The notes beneath the pieces are model-generated. The model did no database searches. It saw nothing but the letters and a program-made list of their open reading frames with translations, and was not told where the DNA came from. From the NCBI RefSeq assembly GCF_008087625.1, contig NZ_CP042997.1, positions 7,316,001 to 7,380,000 on the forward strand: a stretch of DNA of 64,000 nt, given 5' to 3'. The position numbers and the translations under genes were made by a program. Numbering within the stretch: the stretch's first letter is position 1; each line of letters opens with the position of its first letter. Positions 1 through 9,300 of this stretch are shown here, piece after piece. The DNA is from Aquisphaera giovannonii (GTDB lineage: Bacteria > Planctomycetota > Planctomycetia > Isosphaerales > Isosphaeraceae).

Positions 1-2
1 TC

Positions 3-1904
3 AAGCTCACCTTCGCCAAGGCCGAACACCTGAAGCGGAATGCAACCAAGGCGCCCGACCCCCGGGCCATCTTCACGGCCATGCGTGGCGTCTTCAATGA
101 CTTCACGAGCGAGGTGAACCGGTCGATCGGGTTCTACTCGAGCATCAACCGGACGGCCAAGATCCGCAAGGTGATCGGCCTGGGTAACGGCTTCAAGCTG
201 CCCGGCCTGCAGAAGTTCCTCCAGCAGAACCTCAGCAGCGAGGTGGAGAAGGTCGACGCCTTCACGCGGCTGGCCGGCGACGAGGTGAAGGCCGCGCCGC
301 AGTTCCAGGAGAACCTCGCCTCGTTCGCCGTCGCGTATGGCCTGGGCGTGCAGGGCCTGGGGAAGGCGAACCTGAGCACCAACCTGCTGCCGCCCGAGAT
401 CGAGCGGGTGCGCCTGATCCGGGCCAAGAAACCGTGGGCCCTGGCCGCGTCCTCGCTCGTGATGCTCGGGCTCGGCTCGCTGTTCATCCTGGGGCCGTAT
501 CGGATCCTGGCCAGCGTCTCGACGCCCCAGTACAAGGCGGCCGTGGACAAGGCCAAGACCGTCACGAAGCGGGGCAACGACCTGAAGTCGGCCTACGAGA
601 AGGCCAAGGGGGAGTGGAAGGCCAAGTTCGACGAGGGCAAGGCGCTGGTCATCGACCCCAACTCCCGAGGCCTCTGGCCGGCCTTCCTCAAGACGTTCAG
701 CGAGTTCGTCTACGACCCCCTCAAGGACGTCTACAACCTCAACCCGGACAACCCGGCCGACCAGGAGACCCTGGACAAGCTCCGCGTGCACATCGACGTC
801 ATCCGCCCCGTTTGGCGGGAGGACGTGGCCGCCGATTGGTTCAACGAGATCGATCCCAAGTTCAAGAGGCTGATGCACCCGTATGACGCGGCCAATCCGC
901 CCTCGGGCAAGGGCTGGATCATCCAGGTCGTCGGCCACCACTACAACCCGTATCCCTCCGCCGATCAGCTCAAGATCGTGGACCTCAGGGATCCGCGGCG
1001 GGTGGAGTTCGGCCCCTATCAGTTCATCACCGAGAAGATCCTCCACAGCCTGAACTCGCTCGACTTCCGCCTCTTCGGCGTCACCCACGTGGCCCTCGCC
1101 TGGATGATGTCCGACCGGGAATGGACCAGCGAGAAGGGGAGCGCGACGAATAACCTGGCCAGCAACACCGTGCCCCTGCTCCCGCCGGCCACCGCCCCCG
1201 AGGGCACCGAGTCGGGCGGGGCGGGCGGCATGATGGGCGGCGGGCCCATGGGGAGTGCCTACGGCTCCAGGGGCGGCATGATGGCCGGCGGCCCCGGCGG
1301 GGGCGCCTACGGCAAGGGCGGCATGATGGGCGGCGGCCCCATGGGGGGCGCCTACGGCAAGGGCGGCATGATGGGCGGCGGGCCCATGGGGGGAGCCTAC
1401 GGCGGCATGATGGGCGCCGGCCGGGGGATGATGGGCGTCGGCTACGGCGGACAGGGAGGAGGCGCCGACCTGAAGAAGAGCCTCAAGACCCTCACCAGGA
1501 CCGATTTCCTGATCCAGTTCCTCTGGACGCCGGTGATCCCCGAGACCCTGCCCGACGATCCCGAGCAGCGCAAGGCGAAGCTCGAGGAGCAGGCCGCGAA
1601 GATCAAGGATCAGGTCAAGGACATGATGGAGAAGATGACGGCCGCGGAGAAGGAGAAGGACAGTGCGGCCGTGAAGATCCCCAGCATGGAGGAGATCGAG
1701 GCCGCCTCCAAGAAGAAGTCCTCCGAGGTGGACACGGCTATCAGCAACGCCGTGTCGAAGCTGGCCGCCCCGGGTGCGCCGGGTGCGCCGGGCACGCCGG
1801 GGGCCCCGGCCGCAGCGGCTCCGGGCGCACCGGCCGCGGGGACGTCGGGTGCCACGCCCGCGGGCACGCCGGCCACCCCGCCCGCCTCGCCGCCCAATCA
1901 GTGA
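3..1904 (+). CDS. PilM-PilN-like pilus assembly fusion protein, 5' truncated
   Basis: The open frame enters from the left edge, so the true start is outside the window; an internal ATG at 81 is not the natural start. The first ~130 visible codons look like the C-terminal actin-like lobe of PilM (a GNGFKLPGLQKFLQQNL stretch, then VEKVDAF). A hydrophobic segment follows at about 432-500 (WALAASSLVMLGLGSLFIL) and then a charged, probably coiled-coil region, the layout of PilN. I infer a PilM-PilN fusion: cytoplasmic ATPase-like lobe plus inner-membrane anchor. The rest is unusual: a Gly/Met/Tyr-rich repeat block at 1222-1470 built on GGMMGGGPMGGAYG and an Ala/Pro/Gly tail. It is first in a co-directional run ending at the terminator at 6020-6050. 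The PilM/PilN call is fairly safe; the function of the repeats is unknown. Confidence 0.75.
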   Translation, partial: KLTFAKAEHLKRNATKAPDPRAIFTAMRGVFNDFTSEVNRSIGFYSSINRTAKIRKVIGLGNGFKLPGLQKFLQQNLSSEVEKVDAFTRLAGDEVKAAPQFQENLASFAVAYGLGVQGLGKANLSTNLLPPEIERVRLIRAKKPWALAASSLVMLGLGSLFILGPYRILASVSTPQYKAAVDKAKTVTKRGNDLKSAYEKAKGEWKAKFDEGKALVIDPNSRGLWPAFLKTFSEFVYDPLKDVYNLNPDNPADQETLDKLRVHIDVIRPVWREDVAADWFNEIDPKFKRLMHPYDAANPPSGKGWIIQVVGHHYNPYPSADQLKIVDLRDPRRVEFGPYQFITEKILHSLNSLDFRLFGVTHVALAWMMSDREWTSEKGSATNNLASNTVPLLPPATAPEGTESGGAGGMMGGGPMGSAYGSRGGMMAGGPGGGAYGKGGMMGGGPMGGAYGKGGMMGGGPMGGAYGGMMGAGRGMMGVGYGGQGGGADLKKSLKTLTRTDFLIQFLWTPVIPETLPDDPEQRKAKLEEQAAKIKDQVKDMMEKMTAAEKEKDSAAVKIPSMEEIEAASKKKSSEVDTAISNAVSKLAAPGAPGAPGTPGAPAAAAPGAPAAGTSGATPAGTPATPPASPPNQ

Positions 1905-2042
1905 CCTCCGCCATCGAGGCCCACGCGCCAGGCCCGGCACCCTCACCCAGGGTCGGGCCCGGCGCCGGCCAGCCACGCTCCGACACCGTGCCCCCGGGAC
2001 GCAAGACACCGCACGACCGATCTAGACGAGGCGTGAACGACC

Positions 2043-3839
2043 ATGGATCAAGTCAAGGAATTCCTCCGGCAGTGCGTGAAATACCGCTTCTGGATCTCCG
2101 TATGCACCGCGGCCCTCTTCGCCGTGATCGCCTATTTCCTCGGCGCGGGGCCCGTGCAGAAGAAGGCCGATGATGAGATCAAGTCCATCACCGATGCCAA
2201 CAAGGGGGTCGAGCCGTTCAAGGCGCCCGGCGTCCCCAACCAGGACTACACGAAGCTGGTGGACGAGAAGACCGCCGTCGTGAGCAAGGACGTCGACACG
2301 GCCTGGAGGGACCTGTACAAGCGCCAGGCTCCGCTGCTCAACTGGCCGGAGCAGGTCGACAAGCGGTTCCGCGAGTGGGGCCGCCAGTGGCCCGAGAAGG
2401 TCGCCCCCAGCGCGGTTTCGGTGGCGATCGTCGATTACATCGAGGCCTACCCCAGCTACGTGGATAACGTCTACAAGGTCATCAACCCGTTCGACTACGA
2501 GACCGGGCAGGGCGTGATCGCCGCGCCGCCGAAGGAGCAGCTCCTCCAGCCGGTCCCGTTCGACGTCAACGCCCTCCCGGACCTCGGCAAGGTCTGGGCG
2601 GCCCAGGAGCGGCTCTGGGTCCAGCGATCGGTCCTTGAGGTCGTCCGCGAGGTCAACAAGAAGGCGAAGGACTGGGACTCGGCGATCATCAAGCAGATCA
2701 ACTTCCTCACCGTCGGCAGCGCGGAGGCCCAGGACCAGAAGTCCCAGGCGCAGGCCGAGACCCTGACCGAGTCCGAGGCCATCCACGCCCCCGGCGAGGA
2801 GACCGAGGAGGAGTCCTCCGGCGGTGGTAGTGCCACTGGCGCACCGTCGACGGGCGACTCCATGCGGGCCATGATGGGAGGCCGCGGGGGGATGATGGCA
2901 GGCGGCGGCGGGATGATGGGGGGCGGGGGTGCCGTGCCCGAGACCATCTCCTATATCAAGCCCGAGAAAGGTGCTTACAAAATACTCCCCGTCCTCCTCT
3001 CCGTGCTCATCGACCAGGATCACATCCAGGACCTGCTCGTCGATCTCGAGAACTCCCCCATGGCGATCCAGGTGATGGACTTCACCCTGGAACGGCCCTC
3101 GTCCCGCGTGACCAAGCCCGAGAAGGGCGAGAACATGATGGGCGGCATGATGGGCGGAATGATGGGCGGGATGATGGGCGGCTACATGAACAGGGGCGGC
3201 GCCGAGTACATGATGCGGGGGATGATGGGCGGCCGAGGGAGCATGATGGGCTACGGCGGCATGGCCTCCCAGATGCAAGGGATGATGGGCGGCGGGCCGA
3301 TGGGGGGCGCCTACGGGGCCGGTTATGGCGGGGGCTATGGCGGCATGGGCGGCGCGGCCGCGGAGCGCAAGGGGACCGACAAGCGCTCCAGCGACCGCAG
3401 CAAGACCCGCGAGGAGGCCACGAAGAAGGTCGAGTCCAGCAAGGGCGTCAGCCTCTTCGACCCCTACTACGACATCGTCGAGCTGAAGGTGTACGGCCAG
3501 GCCCGCTTCTACGACGCGCCGCCTGCCCAGGCCCCCGCCGAGACCAGCCCCGGCGAGCAGCCCGAGGCGGGCCAGCCCGCCGAGGCTCCCAAGCCCGCCG
3601 AGGCATCCAAGCCCGCCGAGGCGCCGAAGGCCGATCAACCCGCCGAGGCCCCCAAGCCCGCGGACGCGTCGAAGCCTGCGGACGCCCCCAAGGCCGACCA
3701 GGCCAAGACGGCCGAGCCGGCCAAGGCCGAAGCCTCCAAGCCCGCGGGGGCCGCCGAGCCCGCCAAGCCCGATGGCGGCAAGCCTGCCGAGCCGTCGAAG
3801 CCGCAGGATGCGCCGAAGGAGAAGGCGCCCGGGGCCTGA
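2043..3839 (+). CDS. Single-pass inner-membrane protein of the pilus operon (PilO-position), Gly/Met-rich
   Basis: A 598-residue protein with a short cytoplasmic N-terminus and one hydrophobic segment at about residues 14-34 (YRFWISVCTAALFAVIAYFL), then a large probably periplasmic part. That topology and the position directly after the PilM-PilN-like gene suggest a PilO-like role, but I do not recognise a PilO domain by sequence, so this is inference from context. Two Gly/Met-rich blocks lie at about residues 273-297 and 364-440 (repeats of GGMMGG and a GGGPMGGAYG unit shared with the preceding protein). The C-terminal ~105 residues are a low-complexity Ala/Pro/Lys/Glu string (PAEAPKPAEASK type). 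It starts 138 bp after the upstream stop and ends 80 bp before the next gene, consistent with one transcript. Confidence 0.7.
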   Translation: MDQVKEFLRQCVKYRFWISVCTAALFAVIAYFLGAGPVQKKADDEIKSITDANKGVEPFKAPGVPNQDYTKLVDEKTAVVSKDVDTAWRDLYKRQAPLLNWPEQVDKRFREWGRQWPEKVAPSAVSVAIVDYIEAYPSYVDNVYKVINPFDYETGQGVIAAPPKEQLLQPVPFDVNALPDLGKVWAAQERLWVQRSVLEVVREVNKKAKDWDSAIIKQINFLTVGSAEAQDQKSQAQAETLTESEAIHAPGEETEEESSGGGSATGAPSTGDSMRAMMGGRGGMMAGGGGMMGGGGAVPETISYIKPEKGAYKILPVLLSVLIDQDHIQDLLVDLENSPMAIQVMDFTLERPSSRVTKPEKGENMMGGMMGGMMGGMMGGYMNRGGAEYMMRGMMGGRGSMMGYGGMASQMQGMMGGGPMGGAYGAGYGGGYGGMGGAAAERKGTDKRSSDRSKTREEATKKVESSKGVSLFDPYYDIVELKVYGQARFYDAPPAQAPAETSPGEQPEAGQPAEAPKPAEASKPAEAPKADQPAEAPKPADASKPADAPKADQAKTAEPAKAEASKPAGAAEPAKPDGGKPAEPSKPQDAPKEKAPGA

Positions 3840-3919
3840 GGCCCCCGGCGCCCCTCCCATCGCGCGAATCCACCTCGTCAGTCCGCTGAGAGCCGAACAT
3901 ATTTGCAGGAGATCACCGC

Positions 3920-5986
3920 ATGGCCCATCCCATGGTCGAGAAGCTGAAGGACGCCGGCCTGCGATACGGCGACAAGGCCGCCGTCGCCATCGGCTCGCTC
4001 TTGTTCGTCGTCTGCCTCGGCCTGGCCCTCCGCCAGAAATCCACCGACCTCACGCCCGACCAGATCAAGAAGACGGCCGAGGCGGCGGAGACGAACATCA
4101 ATCGCAAGCAGGACGTGGAGACGATCAACTCCGCGCTCCTCGCCGCCGACATCAAGCCGACCAACTTCACCAAGGAAGTCGAGGACTCGGTCAAGACCGT
4201 CCTCGTCGCGGACAACTACAAGCCCAATCGCGAGTGGGTCATCCCCGAGCCGGGCGCCGGGCTGATCCGGGACACCCCCACCCTGATCGCGCCCTTCGAG
4301 CTCTACGCGTATGCGAGCCGCGGCGGCGCGCTCGTCTACGAGCTGGACGAGAACGGCAACAAGGTGGTGGACACCGGGAAGAAGGAGGCGCCGAAGGAGA
4401 GGCCCGGGCGCAGGCGTCGCAGGCAGGGCGGCGGCATGGGCGGCATGGGCGGCATGATGGGCGGCGGGCAGCGTAGGAATCGCGGCAGCCGCAAGAGCCA
4501 GGCCGAGATCGAGCGCGAGCAGCAGAAGGATTACGAGGCGAGGAAGAAGGAGGTCGCCTCCAAGCTCGTGGGCAGCGACCAGGCCGACCCGGCCGACGAG
4601 AAGGCGAAGGCGGATAAGGAGCCCAACGGCCCGCAGGAGCAGTACAAGGAGATCACCCAGGGCCTCCGCTGGGTGGCCATCACGGGCAAGTTGGACCACG
4701 GCAAGCTCGTGGCGAATTACAAGGAGGCGTTGAAGAGCCCGGGCGCCCAGCCCTACTACGCGCGACTCGACCTCGAGAGGCAGACGCTCGAGGACGGCAC
4801 CTGGACGGGATGGGAGGCCGTGGACGCCGACGACAACAACAAGATCCTCGACAATCTCCCGGAGGAGGACGAGGAGCTAGCCCCCGAGAACGTCCTCCCG
4901 CCCGGCCTCGTGAATCCGCTCCCGTTCCTCAAGCAGGGGCTGTGGGAGAAGGTCCACATCGCCAGCCTCGTGCCCAAGGAGAAGAAAGAAGTTGCACCGC
5001 CCCCGCCGGTCGGCGGCCAGGGGATGGGCGGCATGATGAGCGGCTACCCCGGCACGGGCAGCATGATGAGCGGCATGCGGGGCGGCATGGGCGGGATGAT
5101 GGGCGGCTACGGCGGTATGATGGCCGGAGGGAGTGAACGTGGCGGTATGAGCATGAAAGGCGGCATGGGTAGCATGATGGCCGGCATGCGCGGCGGCGGC
5201 ATGGGCGGCATGATGGGCGGTTACGGCGGCGGCGGCGCGGCGGACATCGAGAGCGACTGGAAGAGCGACGAGAAGACCGTCATGATCCGCGGCCTCGACT
5301 TCACCGCCAAGCCCGACTCGCAGTATCGCTACCGCGTCCGTATCGTCGTGTTCAACCCGAACGTCAACCGGGACGACGTCAGCCCCGGCGTGGACAAGAA
5401 GTCCACCTACCTCTTCGGCCCCTGGAGCCAGCCGACCGACGTGGTCACCATGCCGCCGGACGTTTCGCCGTACGCGATGGGCACCCTCGCGGCGGGTCCC
5501 CGGTCCGACATCAAGGTGAACTTCCAGGTCGTCCGCTTCGACAAGGCGGACGGGGTCACCGTCCCGCACCGCTTCGCGGCGAGCCCCGGCGAGGTGATCG
5601 GCGACGTCAGCTCCGTGGACATCCCGACCTCCGAGGGGACGGGGGCCAAGTCCAAGAGGATCGACTTCAACACCCACTCCATCGTCCTCGACACGTCGGG
5701 CGGCCTGCAATCGCTCCCCGCGGGGTTCAGCGGCGGCGGGGTGGAGAAGCCGGCCCTGGCCCTCGTGCTCCGCAGCGACGGCAGCGTCGCGGCGCGTGCC
5801 CAGTTCGACGACGAGAATGACGAACTGCGGAAGGACGTCGAGCGGAACTACGCACGCGAGGTCAAGGACTCGAACAAGAAGCGACAGAACTCCGCGGGCT
5901 CCGGCTACGGCGGCATGATGGGCGGCTACGGCGGCATGATGGGCGGCGGCGGTCCCATGGGAGGGGCATACGGCGGCATGCGCTGA
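3920..5986 (+). CDS. Single-pass inner-membrane protein of the pilus operon, Gly/Met-rich
   Basis: A 688-residue protein that starts after a good ribosome site (AGGAG, 8 nt before the ATG). A hydrophobic segment sits at about residues 20-37 (AAVAIGSLLFVVCLGLAL) after a short cytoplasmic N-terminus. The periplasmic part holds three Gly/Met-rich blocks, at about residues 171-187, 367-440 and 667-687. Between them is a folded-looking stretch near residues 455-520 with alternating hydrophobics (QYRYRVRIVVFNPNVN), possibly a beta-sandwich. I recognise no named domain. It is the last gene before the intrinsic terminator at 6020-6050 and sits between pilus-like genes and the secretin, where pilP-type genes usually lie, so a link between inner-membrane platform and secretin is plausible but unproven. 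Confidence 0.7.
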   Translation: MAHPMVEKLKDAGLRYGDKAAVAIGSLLFVVCLGLALRQKSTDLTPDQIKKTAEAAETNINRKQDVETINSALLAADIKPTNFTKEVEDSVKTVLVADNYKPNREWVIPEPGAGLIRDTPTLIAPFELYAYASRGGALVYELDENGNKVVDTGKKEAPKERPGRRRRRQGGGMGGMGGMMGGGQRRNRGSRKSQAEIEREQQKDYEARKKEVASKLVGSDQADPADEKAKADKEPNGPQEQYKEITQGLRWVAITGKLDHGKLVANYKEALKSPGAQPYYARLDLERQTLEDGTWTGWEAVDADDNNKILDNLPEEDEELAPENVLPPGLVNPLPFLKQGLWEKVHIASLVPKEKKEVAPPPPVGGQGMGGMMSGYPGTGSMMSGMRGGMGGMMGGYGGMMAGGSERGGMSMKGGMGSMMAGMRGGGMGGMMGGYGGGGAADIESDWKSDEKTVMIRGLDFTAKPDSQYRYRVRIVVFNPNVNRDDVSPGVDKKSTYLFGPWSQPTDVVTMPPDVSPYAMGTLAAGPRSDIKVNFQVVRFDKADGVTVPHRFAASPGEVIGDVSSVDIPTSEGTGAKSKRIDFNTHSIVLDTSGGLQSLPAGFSGGGVEKPALALVLRSDGSVAARAQFDDENDELRKDVERNYAREVKDSNKKRQNSAGSGYGGMMGGYGGMMGGGGPMGGAYGGMR

Positions 5987-6019
5987 GCCTCCATCGATCA
6001 CCGCCCGGCCCGATGACGG

Positions 6020-6050
6020 ACCCCCATCCTCGCGATGGGGGTTCTTTTTT
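6020..6050 (+). terminator. Rho-independent terminator after the pilus inner-membrane genes
   Basis: A perfect 9-bp stem, ACCCCCATC (6020-6028) and GATGGGGGT (6034-6042), with a 5-nt loop, followed by TCTTTTTT. It lies 33 bp after the stop of the preceding gene and is the clearest intrinsic terminator in the window. It separates the inner-membrane genes from the secretin. Confidence 0.85.
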
Positions 6051-6152
6051 GGGCATGCGTGGCCCGCGACCGGCGGTGGACGCATGCCGGGGCGATGACG
6101 CGAAGGGCCGGTCCCCGGCGGTTCGTCCCCGCGACTTTTCTCGCCATTCGAC

Positions 6153-6181
6153 TTGACCCGCCTGGGGACCTCGTGTACACA
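6153..6181 (+). promoter_or_regulatory. Candidate sigma70-type promoter for the secretin gene
   Basis: TTGACC at 6153-6158, a 17-nt spacer, then TACACA at 6176-6181, in the 343-bp gap between the terminator and the secretin start. Its place right after a terminator supports separate transcription of the secretin with a leader of about 200 nt. The -10 box is an imperfect match. Confidence 0.4.
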
Positions 6182-6393
6182 GCCGGACAACGAATTTGCC
6201 CTCGTCCCGATCGCGCCACTTCGAACCTCCAACTTGATGCACTCCAGGGGACGCGTGATCCGGGCGGGATGCCGTGCCGACGCCATGGGCGGCCCGGGCA
6301 AAGCAAAGGAAATTGCTCTCTCGCCTCGCTGGCTTAAGGGGCCGCCCTCAAGGATGTCGGCGGTGGCCAACGAGGCGGCGAAAGGAGGTCGCG

Positions 6394-9300
6394 TTGGGAA
6401 GGCTCAGATCGCTCACAGTCATCCTGATCTTCGGCTCGATGGGAGCGGCCACGGAGGGCGCGTTTCCCGGTGACGCCGCCCCATCGCCGGCCGCGTCGGC
6501 ACGAAGGCCAGCGCCCGTGCCGCCCATCAAGTACCTCGAGGCGGGAGCCCGGCTCTACAACAGCGGCGACTTCGATCGCGCCGCGAAGTACCTGGACGCG
6601 GCCCGCCTGTATCGGGACGAGCTCCAGTCCGACGAGCAGGCCACGCTGGACGCCTACCTGAAGGAGCTCGCCAAGGTCCAGGGCGCGGCCTCGACGGCCC
6701 CCGCCCCGGCGGCGGACCCGGGCGTCACGAAGGCGGCCATGCCCGCCCCGACGGCCGCGTCCCCGGCACCGGTCGGCGACGTCCGCTCGGCCGGCACCGA
6801 CGAGCCGGCGATCGCCGACCCCAAGCAGCGGGCCCGCTGGCTGCTGCATGAGGCCCGGGAGCAGATCGCCGCGGGCAACCCGGCCGGCGCCGAGGCCAAG
6901 ATCGCCGAGGCCGAGGCCGTCGACGTGAAGTGGGGCCTCTTCGACGACACGCCCGCCAAGGTCCGCAAGGACCTCAAGCGGGAGTTCCCCAACGCCGCCT
7001 CGGCGGACGTCGGCAAGGCCGCCCCCTCCCAGCCCGGCGACCACAAGACCGCCGTGGCCCAGCTCCGCGAGGCCCGCGCGGCGCTCGCCAAGCACCAGGT
7101 CGACCAGGCGGAGTCCATCGCCGCGCAGGTCAAGGGGTGGAACCTCAGCTACGGCCTGTTCGAGGACAACCCGGACAAGGTCATCGCGGCCGCCCACGCC
7201 CTGCGGAAGCGGGACCGCATGCGCAACGTCCCGGCGAAGGAGTTGGCCAGCACGGGCGTCTATGACGTCCTCGTCCAGGAGTCCCGCCAGCTCCTGAAGC
7301 TCGGCAAGCTGGAGGAGGCCTCCGCCAAGGCCAAGCAGGCCCAGCGGATGAACGTCACCCCGTCCCTGACCGCCGACCGCGCCGAGTCGGTGCTCTTCGA
7401 CATCGCCGAGGCCGACGCCCGCCGGAAGAAGGCCGTCGCGAGCAAGTCGCCCGCCGCGACCATGGACCCGGCGGTCCGTCAGGTGTCCGGCGAGTCCGCC
7501 GGCGCGCCCCTGCTGGCCGCCCCGGATCAGGACCCGGCGCCCGCCGCGGCACCGGCCGAGCTCGTCCCGGCCGACCAGCCGGTGGCCGATGCGACGAAGG
7601 CCGAGGCCCCGAAGGTCGCGGCCGCCCCGCAGCCCGCCCCCGCGGACGCGATGCCCGCCCTCGACGACCAGCCCCACGCCGCCGAGCCCGTCGCGGCCGC
7701 GCCGGCCGCGGGCCACGCAAGCAAGGGCGAGCAGATGCTGGCCGAGGCCAGGGCCCTCTACGCCAGCGGCAACTACCCGGCCGCCCGCCAGCTCGCCGAG
7801 GAGGCCAAGGCCGGCAAGGCCGGCGTGGACTCCCAGGCCGACGAGCTCCTCGCCCAGGTCGGCATGGCCGAGCAGCGCGGCGCCTTCACGCTCTACGAGT
7901 CCGCCCTGTCGGCCATGCGGAACGGCGACAACGCCCGCGCCCGCGCCCTCCTCAACGAGGTGGCCTCGGCCGGCGCCTCGCTCGACGAGAACCTCCGCAC
8001 GAAGGTCGAGGAGCTGCTGAAGAAGATCCCCGCCGCCGACAAGGCGAACGCCCCGAGCGGCCGCGCGGTGGTCGGCGACAAGGCCCCCATCCCGGATGCC
8101 GAGGCGCTCGCCGCCCAGAAGCTCAACGCCGAGGTCGGGACCAAGATCGCCGAGGCCCGCCGGCTCCAGGAGATCGACCCCGACAAGTCGATCGCCCTCT
8201 ACGAGCAGACCATGAAGGCCGTGAAGGCCTCCGGCCTCTCGAACAGCCTGACCAAGCCGATGGTCCGCCGCCTCGAGGTGGCCCTCGAGCTGGCCAGGAA
8301 GGACAAGGTCGCCTTCGACGTGAAGATGAAGGACAAGTCCGCCAAGGCCGACATCGAGCTCAAGCGGCTCCGCTACCTGGAGGCCGACAACGCCAAGAAG
8401 GCCCGCATGAAGGAGCTGATGGACAAGGCGCAGGCCGCCTACGCCGCCGGCAACCTCAACGAGGCCGAGACCTACGCCAAGCGGGCCGGCGAGATCGACC
8501 CTAACGAGGTCGCGGCGACCATGATGGCCTACAAGGCCCGGATGGAGCGTCGCTACAAGCAGGACCTAGACACCCGCGCCGCCAAGGAGAACGGGGCCGT
8601 CACGGCGTTCCAGGAGGTCGACCTCGCGAGCGTCGCCGACCCCGAGGTCCAGCTCAACGGCATCAAGTACGCCAAGAACTTCAAGGACCTGACCCGCGAG
8701 CGGCTGCGGATGAACCAGAAGCTCGAGGTCAAGAAGGACCCCAAGGTCCTGGCCATCGAGGCGAAGCTCCGCGAGCCGATCTCGATGAACTTCGAGCAGC
8801 GGCCGCTCAGCGAGGCCATCACGTTCATCCAGAACTACACGGGCCTGAACGTGGTCCTCGACCCCAAGGCCCTCAGCGACGAGGGGCTCACCTCGGCGGC
8901 GCCGGTCTCCCTGACCGTGAACAACGTCTCGCTGAAGACCGCCCTCAAGCTGATGCTCCGGCCGCTCGGCCTGGTGCACAAGGTTGACGACGAGGTCCTG
9001 CTGATCACCAGCCCGCAGGCCACGCCCAACCAGATGTATGCCCAGACCTACTACGTGGGCGACCTGATCATGCCCGCGAGCAAGGCGGGGGACGGCCAGT
9101 TCACGGGGGCCCTGACCACGGCGGACAACCAGTCGACGCAGCTCCTCAGCAGCTCGACGTCCGGCGTCGTGCAGGGGAACGGCACGGACGTGTCCGGCGT
9201 CAAGAAGGGCGAGCGTCCCAACGTGGACATGACCCCGCTGATCCAGCTGATCTCGACGTCGATCGCGCCCGGCACCTGGCAGGTCCAGAACCAGGCCGGC

